The notes under the pieces: model-generated
Database searches by the model: none
What the model was told of the DNA's origin: nothing
The model's input: the letters and a program-made list of their open reading frames with translations, nothing else
In this document: piece by piece, positions 15,001 to 27,000 of the stretch
How the letters are laid out: every line of letters begins with the position of its first letter
Numbering within the stretch: the stretch's first letter is position 1
Assembly (NCBI GenBank): GCA_030159075.1
Contig: BROG01000041.1
Coordinates: forward strand, 2,154,087 to 2,218,086
DNA: 64,000 nt
Reading direction: 5' to 3'
DNA from: Atrina japonica
Lineage: Eukaryota; Mollusca; Bivalvia; Pterioida; Pinnidae
Position numbers and translations under genes: made by a program

Positions 15001-18000
15001 CCCACCCCGGGACCGATCTGGCTGCAAACAATAAACTTGGTACAGGACCATGACTAGTTGCTTCCTGTATAGTTTTGTCAAAATTTCTACAGTGGTTATG
15101 AAACAAAAGCTGAGTGTGAAAAATGCACCTCCCTTCTTTTTGCAGTCTTAAACATTTTTTAGAAATTAAATTTTGACAAAATTCTTGCACTAAAAACTTA
15201 TCTTCTTTTAATTACAAGTAAAACACATAAATGAATGTATCAAAGTGAATACAAGGGGTGATAATTGGGGAAATGTAAAAATGAATGAAAATGACAAAGT
15301 CTGAAAAGACCCCAAAAACGCATCTAAAAATTCCGATTTCTACATAACATACAAATTTAAATCACACACATCCATGTGGATCACTCAGAAACAAGTCGTT
15401 TTTCAATTCAAGTAGCGGTTCTGGAGATGAAGATTATAAAGAGGGGTACCTTATGTGACCAATTTTGCCCCATCTCCACCCCGAAAATGTGTCAAAAAAT
15501 AATATTACAATTTCTATGAAAAATACAAACTTGAATCATACATTCATATTAATCACTCAGAAACAATCCATTTTCAAGTTATGCAGCAGTTCTGGAGAAG
15601 AGGATTTTCAAAGAGGGGTACTTTATGTGACCTAGATTGCCCAACCCCAGTTCCATCCACCCCAGGGCCAATCTGGCTGAAAACTACAAACTTGGTAAAT
15701 GACCTTGAGCACTTGCTTCCTGTAAAGTTTCATCAAAATCCCTTAGTGGTTTCAGATAAGAAGTCAAAAATATGAAAAGTTTACAGACAGAAGGACACCG
15801 GATGGGGAGTGATTACAATAGCTCACTTGAGCCTTATGGGGCCATTTCATACTATAGCTGCCAAAACAAGTGGTTATCATAATTGTCTAAACATGACAAA
15901 TGATTTTCTGAACATTGACAATTTTCTCAAAACAAACAACACAGCTGACATCAAAACAACTTGGCCCAAAAATCATAAAACATAAGAATTCAGTCTAAGA
16001 ATAATCTATCCAAAGATGAAATTACTCTCAGACGTGAGTAAAACATTTTATTGTATTAACTCTATGTTGTTTTCCAACTTAGTACTTTTACCTTTAATGC
16101 CATCTTCACACACAAACTGAGGTTTATCTGACTGGTCAGTTACTTCCCCTGTATGGTCATCTTCTGTTAGTAAGGTAGTAAGTAATATGAGAAAATTGAA
16201 TACGAATACCCAAACTGCATCATATAACTAGCATCATGTTTGTTCTAATGATTTACAAGAATGTACAGATGAATAAAATGTTGACTAAATATCTAACTTG
16301 CAATCCAACTATACCTATCTTGCCACAACCACTGATAGTTGAAGGGAAAAGTGTACAATGTGGTACTTGTAAGAATTCAAGCAAAGCAGCACTTAACATT
16401 GTAATGGCAGGGTTCGAAATTAGCAATAGTCCACCGGTCCAAGACTAGTAACTTTTGCATTGGACTAGTCATGGTTGTGCTTCAGCTAGTTCAATTGACC
16501 AATAGAAAATCTGTATTATAAACATTACAATTATATGGACATGAGCAATGATTAATGAAAGTGTGTATGTACAGTGAATACCAGAATTACCTAATCAGTC
16601 CCTTCAAGTTTTTCCTCAACTCAAAACTAAAATGATCACGGCAGCTCTGACTCACTAGAATAAAACAAATCCACAGCAATAGACAAGTAATGAATTCTGT
16701 TACCGATTCATTCAACAAATCCACAGCAATAGACAAGTAATGAATTCTGTTACCGATTCATTCAACAAATCCACAACAATAGACAAGTAATGAATTCTGT
16801 TACCGATTCATTCAAAAAATCCACAACAATAGACAAGTAATGAATTCTGTTACCAATTCATTCAACAAATCCACAACAATAGACAAGTAATGAATTCTGT
16901 TACCGATTCATTCAAAAAATCCACAACAATAGACAAGTAATGAATTCTGTTACCGATTCATTCAATAAATCCACAACAATAGACAAGTAATGAATTCTGT
17001 TACCGATTCATTCAACAAATCCACAACGATAGACAAGTAATGAATTCTGTTACCGATTCATTCAACAAATCCACAACAATAGACAAGTAATGAATTCTGT
17101 TACCGATTCATTCAACAAATCCACAACAATAGACAAGTAATGAATTCTGTTACCGATTCATTCAACAAATCCACAACAATAGACAAGTAATGAATTCTGT
17201 TACCGATTCATTCAACAAATCCACAACAATAGACAAGTAATGAATTCTGTTACCGATTCATTCAATAAGTCCCAAATCGGCAATTCAATGTACCACTTTG
17301 GGAATTTGTTGTAGGGCTAGGAAAATGTTTCCAACTAGACCAACCCAACTAGTGAGACAGAAATGCTAAATTCGCCCCCTGAATGGTTATGTTAATACAA
17401 CAAAGTAAATTTTGGTGGATAACAACGACAAACAAGTGCTGTGGCTCACAATTCAACAATGAGATAAAGCACACAATATGAAGCATGTACAGTGAAAGCT
17501 GTGTAGACAGACCTCTCTCCCAAAGACCCCATCTGTAGAGACCACTTTTTAAAAACTGTCCACTTATAATAGTGCACCTGATATTTCTTCTGAATCAAAA
17601 TATCTTTTCATATTTACATACTGACTGTTATTTCCATCATTGCAAGTACACAGACTGGTTGTGTTGTATATTCAGTGCTCGACACACAGCTGTTCAGTCA
17701 TATGCCCCACCCCCCAAGTCAATTATACAGAATGAATTTCATATCCAGCTGACCACAAATTCACAGAATAAGGTAAAATATCAATATAGAAGTGCTGCAC
17801 TAGAATTATTTCCATGAGCCATTGCATGTATAATCCATGTTTTTCAAAAAATGAAAAACAATCCTTAAAAAGATACATATGAAGATGCTTTGGGATGCCA
17901 TTGCACAGAAAATACAATTAGACTGGTTATATTGACACTTCATATTTTAACTGCGAAAATTAAGCAGTTATAATACATGTTTGAACTCAGAACAGACAGG

Positions 18001-21000
18001 TACTTGTAACATGTGTTACTTTTATATTATGGCAGATATTTTCTTATCAGCGATGTTTCTATTGAAAACAAACAACACAAACTACAGATGTCCAAAAACC
18101 CTGGAATTGAAGACTACTTCAGTCTGAGAATATATTTAACAACTTGGACTTCAGGATTTAAAGATGAGATTACTCTCAGACTTGGGTAAAACAATTCTAT
18201 AGTAGTATCAGACCTAACTTCTGTGCTGTTTTGGATGTTTTTCAACTTTTCTTTTACCTTTAATGCCATCTTCACATACAAACTGAGGTTTATCTGACTG
18301 GTCTGTTACTTCCACTGTATGATCACCTTCTGTTAGCAAGGTAGTAATATGAGGAATATTAATATGCAAAATGCATCATAAAACAACTAGCAGCAAATGT
18401 TTTGTTTTAATGATTCACAAGAATGTGAAGATGAATAAAAATGTTGTCTAATTATGCTTCATGCAACTACACCTGTCTTGTAATAACAACAACAACCAAT
18501 AGCCGTAGAGCAAAGTGTGCAAAACGGCAATAGTAAGATTTCAAGTACAGTAGATCATAATGCAAAGTAGCACTAAACATTTTAATGGTTATGTTAAAGT
18601 TGACAAATCAAAGAATGAGTTGGTAGTTAAAACTTAGAAGGTGCAATGGTTCACAATTCATCAATGTGATGAAGTACATAATATGAAGCATGTACAGGGA
18701 AAGTTGTGTTGTGGGAGCTCTTTCATGACAAACCCCATCTTTGGAGACCATTTTCTGAAAACTATCCATTATAAAATTTAGTACACATGAAACTTCATCT
18801 ACATTAAAATATTACATGAATTTTGCTAATCCACTCGATTGTTTGGCCATTTCATAAAATAGTAACCAAGTGGTTTGAACTCAGAACAAAGTCAGATACT
18901 TAACTTCCATGTTTTGGCAGTTATTGTCTGAAGAACACAGTTTACAGAAGTAAATAAAAACCTTGACCCCATAAAATCTTCACAGAATTCACTTTAGTCT
19001 GAGAAACTTTTTAATTTGTCCTATAAAACAACTCAGCTATCAGGATTTAAAGATTGGATTACTATCAAGAACTGAGTACATTTACTGGTATCAACCTTAA
19101 CTTATGTGTTGTTCTCCAACATTATTTTTTTTACCTATCATGCCATCTTCACACACTAAATGAGGTTTATCTGACTAGCGAGTTACGATAGACTTTCACA
19201 TGAACGTAAAACGGCCCCCTGTATCTTACATTTGAAAGTGAACATATCACTAACAAATGATCAAAATATTTCTTTTAAATCAATAAAATTATTGTTAAAA
19301 TGATATATTTTTTAATGAAAAATAATTTAAGTTGCCGATTCAGTAATTCATTGTTATATGTTGAGAGACCTCTATCACGTATGACCATCTTTGGACACCT
19401 CTATTTTATAATATCCATCAATAAATTCACAATTTCAAAACACCCCTGTGAACAACTAGGTATAGGGATCTAACATCCTGTCAATTTTCATAAATTTCAA
19501 CAAGTGCATACCATAATCTGCTGCTGGCAATTCCATGAAAGAAAAAGAATGAAAAGAATTTTTTAACTGAATCTTAATTATGTTTTATAACATACTCAAC
19601 AATTTTTTCAGCAATATGGTGGCAGCCAGTTTTTCATGGTTCAGGAGACAACCTGGTTACAATGTACCTCTGAAGAGACCACCTGCCTTTAGGCAGTAAT
19701 CTGGCAAACCTCACAAAAATCAGCAGTGAAAGACTTCATAGTTCAAAGTGCAATGCTCTAACCACTCGGACATGCAGAAACATCAAGACTTAATGACCAT
19801 ATTACAGTGGAACATCAGGGGGTCTCTCAAGACAGGTTCAACTGCATTACTAGCCTAGATAAAGCCTATGTGCCGCATGTATGCAAAATAGAAGACTATA
19901 GTGATTTTGAGAATTTTAGTACAATATTTACCATTGTCTTTTCTGTTTTTCAAGTTGACAAAGTTAAAGCTGTCAGAGGCACTGGTAGTGTCAAGAACAG
20001 ATTCATCACCTTGACAAGCCGACAGATCTGTAGTTTCAAGGGCCGACTCATCTCCTTGACAAGCTGACATGTCAGTGGTTTCTAGAGTGGACTCGTCACC
20101 ACGGGAAATAGAAATATCTGTGGTTTCTAAAGTGGACTCTCCAGCTTTACAAGCAGACAAATCGGTGGTTTCCAGGGCCGATTCATCTGCCAGGGCAGCA
20201 GATAGACCTGTTGTATCCTCAGTTGGCAAAGACGTATCTAGGGATGATTCATCCAACCCTACACTATAACTACAGTTACAAACAGAATGTCCAGTTGTGT
20301 CCAGTGTTGATAAATATGCAACATCTAGAAAATTTAAAAAAAAAAAAAAACAAATCCTGTGAATTAAATTACAGAATATGTGAACTAAATTACAGAATAT
20401 CTGAATTAAATTGCAGAATTTGCTGTAATACAAGATTCAATAGTATTTGTTTCACAAGGTAAAAAGTTCGTATTTCAGCAAACAGTTTTTGTCACGGAAT
20501 ATACAGGGTTATTTTTAACAATTTAAAAGCAGAAGCCATGGACGAAATCTATTAAAAAGAGGTTAGTTTCAAGTCTCAAAGATGTAAATTCTAGTATCAA
20601 AAGATATCACGAAGTATGTATGCAAAGTACCAATAACTTAGTGTTCAAATTTCATGTCCACTATAATTTTCATTTTTAAAGGGGTATTAGCTGTGTTTAC
20701 CAAAAACAATTTTGATTTTTTTTTTCGACTTTTACTACTTGTACTTGATGTACAATAACAAATAAGAGCTATACACAGTCATAAAAAATCTTATATTCCT
20801 CTATATGTGGTAAAATTCAGGTCTGGTCCAGTGTGGTATTCATATACAAATAGCAAGGATAAGTTTATCAATTGCAAGTGAAAAAGTATCAAACCTGTGT
20901 TTCTCAAGCTCCTTTCACAAAATATATAGGAATTTAAGAATTTTTATGTTTATGTATATCTCCGTTTTGTTATTGTATACCAATCTAAGTAGTAAAAAGG

Positions 21001-24000
21001 GTGAATAGAATTTTTGGGGGAAAAAACACAGCTAATGCCCCTCTAAACGAAAGCTAAATGCACAATAACATTTTGTTTTGTGAATTTATAAAATAAGAAT
21101 TCTATTTTTTAAATACCTTCATCATCCTGAGAACTTCCAAATGAGTTCTGTCTATTCATTGACAGTTCATCAAAAGACTGCTCTGCAAAGACATAGTAAA
21201 AGTATTATTTGTAGTGAAGCAGAGCTCTACTAATCAGGTTTGTCCAGTTTTCCGGGACAAGTCCATTTTGTGCTAAGACAAGTAGATGATACTTCTCACT
21301 TGTCCGAAAGGACAGGACAAGTGACATTGTTGAAGCCAAAAATGAATTCAATAAAGATTATACTTGTTTAAACACAAAATAATATTGCTAAATGTTACAC
21401 ATGATTTTTGGACAAGTCAAAATTTTCTCATTTGTTGATCCCTGTGAAGATGGACATAATCAGAATATCCTAATGAATACAATGTATGATTGTGTCAGAA
21501 TTTACAGATGTGTTGATGTGGGTATATGATTGACCGAAATGAGGAATTATTTATTTACATCATTTAAGACCACAAAGTACCTGTACTTGTGAACAAACAT
21601 ATCTGAATTAACATGCTTATCAAACAGGCACACTGGTTAAACATTTGACTTCCAAATTCCTTTGCACCGTTTTTTTTAAATGTCATTTTATGCCCCACTC
21701 AACAATACTCTCAAAAAATCAGCTGTAGTTCCAGTGGGAGTAAAACCTGCCCTGAATAGAGTCAAAAGATCGCATGGGATTAGGTTTGGTGCTTTTACCA
21801 CTAAGTCAAAGCAGGAGAAAAAATAACATTGAAACCAACAAACTAGAAAAACTGGCTTTCAATATCTCCAATTATTGGCACTTTGTTAGAATTGGTCTAT
21901 TTGTTTTTGAAAAGACGGAAATATGGATGTTTCAAACAATGGGCAAAATGATAAACAAAATGCAGATGCAATAGTTCTCCCCAACATCAGAGAGGTGAGC
22001 TAAAATACTGGTAACTTACCCAGATCAGAGAGTTGTCCATGAACTTGGAGATACAATGTTGTGTCACTTTGTGCTTTTGCAAAACCTAGGTCGACCATAA
22101 GTCGATTAACATCTTCAGATTCACATCCTATCGTTATGAGATGAAAGCCTTCTTTTATAACATGACGTACGTACATATGGAGGACTGGAGTGTTACTCAA
22201 ATAATCTGTAATATAAGGCAGGGATTTACATAGCATTTCAAATTTAAGAGTCCTTGGGACTGCCAACTTTGGAGACCAGGGGTCAACACAGGTGAAATGG
22301 GAGTCCATGTAATCAAGCTATGTTGTATTTCAAAATATGTTATTAAATTATATATAAAATATATAAAAAAAATAATAATAATAGTATTATACAAGACTAT
22401 GTGTCTACTCAGAGTTGAATTCTGATAATTTCAGCAGCCATCACGGGATGTAAATGGATTGTCTGTACCCTTTATATGTAGAGAAACATCGCACTGCAAC
22501 CCCCACAAACGTTTAAGCCAGGGGTACACAATATGCCAGTTTTAGATGTTTTTGCAATTTGTTGTTGATGTTACTGCCACTAGTTTTTATTTTTTTCTTA
22601 CCCGGTCCATTCTGAGCATTATCCACAGCTGTGCTGTTTATCAACAATTCTTCTTCAACATCAGTGGGCATATTTTCTGGTTCAAAAAATGTTTTGAATC
22701 AGAAAATAGGCCCACTGATTTAAAAGCTTTCTGATATCCATGGTAAGGATCTAGTGCTAATACGTGCATGATGCCGCTGTCATACATAGTTAATACGTTA
22801 ATGAACGCACGTGTTGCTATAAATAGGATGGGGAATCCTACAACTGACTGCAAATTGAAACAGTGATTATTGCTGACATCTGGCGATGAATCATTATGAG
22901 TCGTGACATTGTGGAATTACAACAATAAAATTTCAAATTGGATATGCTGGATAAATATGCATCCCAGATGATGCACAGGTTATGTTTTTGAGGGTCCAGA
23001 CATCGTTTTTGGGAGTAATATGCAATATTCTGCATTCCGTAAATCCCTGATAAGGTGTTGAATAATGAAATATTATATAAGCATTTCTGATTTTCCAAAA
23101 TCATAAAAATAATGAAAACCCTCCACTTATCCCATATTTGCTCAAGAGGGTGAATGTTAATCTTAGTACTAATTTCACTTGGCCTAACTGATAGCATATA
23201 ACTTCACATATAAGACATGAGTAAGGCCTAAAATAAAATTTTAATCGTTTGATGTTTCCCGCCGACCAACCAAAATGTTGCTGCTAGAATTATTTTTTCA
23301 CATTGATGATTTCAATTTTTTTTTATCCGGATTTTTTTCTGGGTCCAGTTTCGTCGATCGTAATTTAGTTGTTTTTTTCTAAGATCTTTTACGCGCTTGA
23401 ATTAGGGTCTACTGTCTATAGAGTTCAAGCGTTGATGTGATCTAGTCAATCATGGCATCTGTGAGAAGAAAACGCGTGGTGAAGTCTTTTGTGTTTTTAA
23501 TCTAATTAAAGGATTATTAGGAATTAATTATCATCATGGATGTTGAATAGGGTAAAACAAAAGATGGGATAATTTGCAGGTATGTTTAATTAAGCGTGAC
23601 GAGCAACAGTTTACCTATTGTATACACATCAGTGCCGGATGCCTTATAGTTATAGACTTGGTAATGTCAAAACAGCGTACAGGTGTGAAATAAACCCAAG
23701 GATTAATTGCACACAGGCAGATCAGACACATGTATTTGTAGGAAATTATCATTTTCAAAAAGTATTAGGAACATACCAGCTCCAAATTTTCATTCACCAA
23801 TGATTTTCGCCTGAAGACGATTTCATTCGCCAGTGTTTAAAAAGATTTGCCAAATTCGAATGAGGCAAACGACAGCACTAACGCTGCTTTTGTATACACA
23901 TCAGTGCCGGAGGCCTTAGTCTTAGACTGGGTACTATGAAAACGAGGTACAGGTGTGAAATTAACTCGAGGATTAATTGTATACGGGCAGATCGGAAATG

Positions 24001-27000
24001 CGTCTTTGTAAGGAGTTACCATTTTCAAAAAGTTGAAAGAACATTTTAGCTCCAAATATTCATGCGCCAATGATTTTCGCCAGAAGAGAATTTCATTCGC
24101 CAAATCTTTTAAACGATTCACCCAAATCCAAATGTGGTGAACGAAAGCACAAATGCTGTTGAAGTGCTAGTTACAGCTGCAATGAAGAAAGTATTTTACT
24201 GTTTTGAATTTTCTGTCTCTTTCAGAAAAATCAAAATGGTAAAATACCTTCTTAGTTGCAGCTGTAACTATTGACGTACAAACCAGAGATGGTACAAAAT
24301 GCGCACTGATATGGAAGTTTATATATTGAACAATATTTAAGTAAATATAAGCAACAAAAGGATCCTGTCATAAAACCACATCCACGTCGCATGATCCGGA
24401 AACATCCATACAAACGGATGGCTGAGATTTATTAGTACCTATAAACATAATTATCTAATTCTAGATCATAAAACGAACTAAAATTACTAAATCTGATTTG
24501 AAATAGTATAAAAATACAATAAAATGATTAATTGATTTCTTTATAATGCATATATTTCCTAGAATTTGTAGAATGCTATTAGGTATTTTCATTAGTTAGT
24601 CAGTTACCACCCATCTTAGCAGGTATCGATTATTTATTGTATTTTTATACTTTACACAAAGATGGGAAATTGGCAATTAAGCTATACGACAAACGCGACT
24701 ATTTCAGCTTTCCCATCGTAAATTTTCCACATTTAAGTAGTAATATTCCTCAGTCACCTGCATATGGAGTTTATATTTCACAAATGATCCCCTATGCCAA
24801 GGCGTGTTCAACATATGAAGATTTCATATGCAGAGGTAAACTACTTACTGACAAATTATTGACACAGGGATATAGAAAACCGCGTTTGATGTCAATGTTC
24901 CACAAATTTTACTGTTGGTATAATAGTCTTGTTTGCGTTTACTCTGTTTCACTAAGTGAAATGTTGAATTGCCTTTTTGATGGTGGTTGTTGAAACGTCT
25001 GTACCAATTGTGACGAGGATTCACTCCTCAAGTATTTCATTTGGACTTGACTGTGCACTCACGGTGGGTGTGACCGGTCGACAGGGGAAGCTTACTCCTC
25101 CATGGCACCTGATCCCACCTCTTGGTTTCCAGAGGTCCATGTTTGTCCATTTTTACCGGATTTGTATCTATGTCCTGCACATTCTATTGATGTATACTTT
25201 GGTATTTGAGATTTTTTATATTGTGACATCATTTGTTTATGCATAAAATGAGAAAAGTTATCAACTATGATGTCATATGTTTGTGTGAAAACGACGTTGT
25301 GAAGACATGATGTCGCAATCGATACCTACTGACATGGGAGATAACTCTGACTAATGAAAAGACAGAATAGGGTGCTCTAGGGTACTCATTTATAGCTATA
25401 TTTTCTTTACTGTTCAAATCCATCAATATGTTCTGTGTCAGACTGGGATACCTTTGATATAACAAGACCTATGTTTGGGTAGATATTTAACTGGAATATC
25501 CCTACAAAATATGCATTTAATATACTACAACAGAAATTCTTGTTTCACATTTATAAAGTGACTCAACAGTGGAATCTTGAACATTGATAATATACTTGAT
25601 ACTTGTTGGGTAGACATTTGTTTCCATTTCCAGACCGCGCCGAGTTTCAAAACTTATGACCCGTGCCATAGACTGAAACATTTAAAGACTCTTTAAGGTG
25701 CCATGCCTGCTATGACCTCAGTTTTAAGTCTTATCCAAAAACCTGGGGCTTTCACTTCATCAGTCAAGTGCTTGGCCAAGGAATAATCGGAGCCATTTTT
25801 AAAGTCAATCTGGTACCTGGAATCAAACCCCCTTATGAGTTTAACACTCTACTACTAAACCAACACAAGCAGATCAATGTAATGATTTTCTAAGATTATA
25901 AAACGGTAAATGAGTAATTAGTAATTACAATCATATTTTCTTTAAAATAAAATAACAAAATCACATCATTGTGAAAATCTCTCCTTACCTTTAACAAATG
26001 ATAAAGCATCCTCTGTCCACCCAGTTTCACTTTCTGATTCTAAGTCAGTAAGGCCACAAGGCACTGCTTGGGCTGGTATCAATTTCAAATCCTCCGATAT
26101 ACGGTGACACTTTTCAAGTGGCACAGACTCCGATTTTCCAGTGTCCACAAGAAAGACCTGTATTGATAGACAAAACCTATGGTCAAATAGTTTAGAAATG
26201 CTACTGAATAGAGTGGAAAATTAACCATATGACTTCTGATATTCATATTATGTACAAGTGTGCATGTATATTTATATACATGAGAAATCACATTCCACAT
26301 AATTTACACAGCATGTACTGTATACCTGGATAATTTTCACTCTTGTTTAATTTTTGGTATCTTTGTCCTGAGAGGGCAAATTTAAAATGAGAGTGAAATT
26401 TTCAAGCTAAATAATTGAAGCATGACCATAAAAGCCATCCATGAGACTGGTGAATAAGGGCAAATTTAAGACGGGGTGAATATTTCTGGTCGTAAAAGGG
26501 CAAAAACTTCCAGGTATACAGTACCTTCAATAGTGGGATTACTGAATTTTTAGACCAATATGTGTCCTCAAAACCAACATCTGCAGTACCTAAAGACAAA
26601 TTAATTAATGCTCATTTAACACTACACTCAACAATTTTTCAGCTAAGTGGAAGGCAGGCAATTTTTAATGGTGGATAAAAGAACCCAGTAAGAATGTACC
26701 CTGGAAGACACCACTGGCTTTCCACACATAACCTGCCAAACATTCCCCCCCAAAAAACAACATAGATTTTAGGCAATGCTTAATAGAAGTGAGAGATCTC
26801 AAGATTTAAAGAGAAATGCTCAAACCACTCTGCCATAGAGGCCCAATTAATTAATGCAACAGCATCATTAACAAGAATTGTTTGTAAAACAGTTATGCCC
26901 CCTCCCCATATGGAAACTGTGAATTGGAAATTTTCAAAGTTTAAGGCGCATAATTCTGTTGAAAATTGTTTGATGTAGATATTATCATGATGTATCTGTA

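Larger units (their letters stand above)
12880..19190. repeat. Tandem segmental duplication of a 24-codon exon with its introns
   Basis: Five units, each holding an exon (or relic) at 13016, 14006, 16092, 18258 and 19135, share intron sequence such as 'caggatttaa(a/g)gatgaga' and 'aagcatgtaca'. Spacings are 990, 2,086, 2,166 and 877 bp. The two long spacings are explained by later insertions at about 14553-15846 and 16408-17381, leaving a basic unit of about 0.8-1.2 kb. Confidence 0.8.

Noticed and set aside
16665..17264. Regular 50-bp direct repeats resembling a CRISPR array
   Set aside because: The entire 50-bp unit is repeated with no unique spacers, it lies inside a eukaryotic intron and within a transposon; it is a minisatellite.
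20069..20269. Plus-strand ORF with [13 protein letters not shown] repeats
   Set aside because: Antisense of the 15-residue repeats in exon 18, which has correct splice sites on the minus strand.
26536..26588. Possible minus-strand exon ([14 protein letters not shown]) with AG and GT flanks
   Set aside because: Exon 14 leaves in phase 0 and exon 15 enters in phase 0 to complete one Tudor barrel; this candidate needs phase 1 and hits a stop in phase 0.
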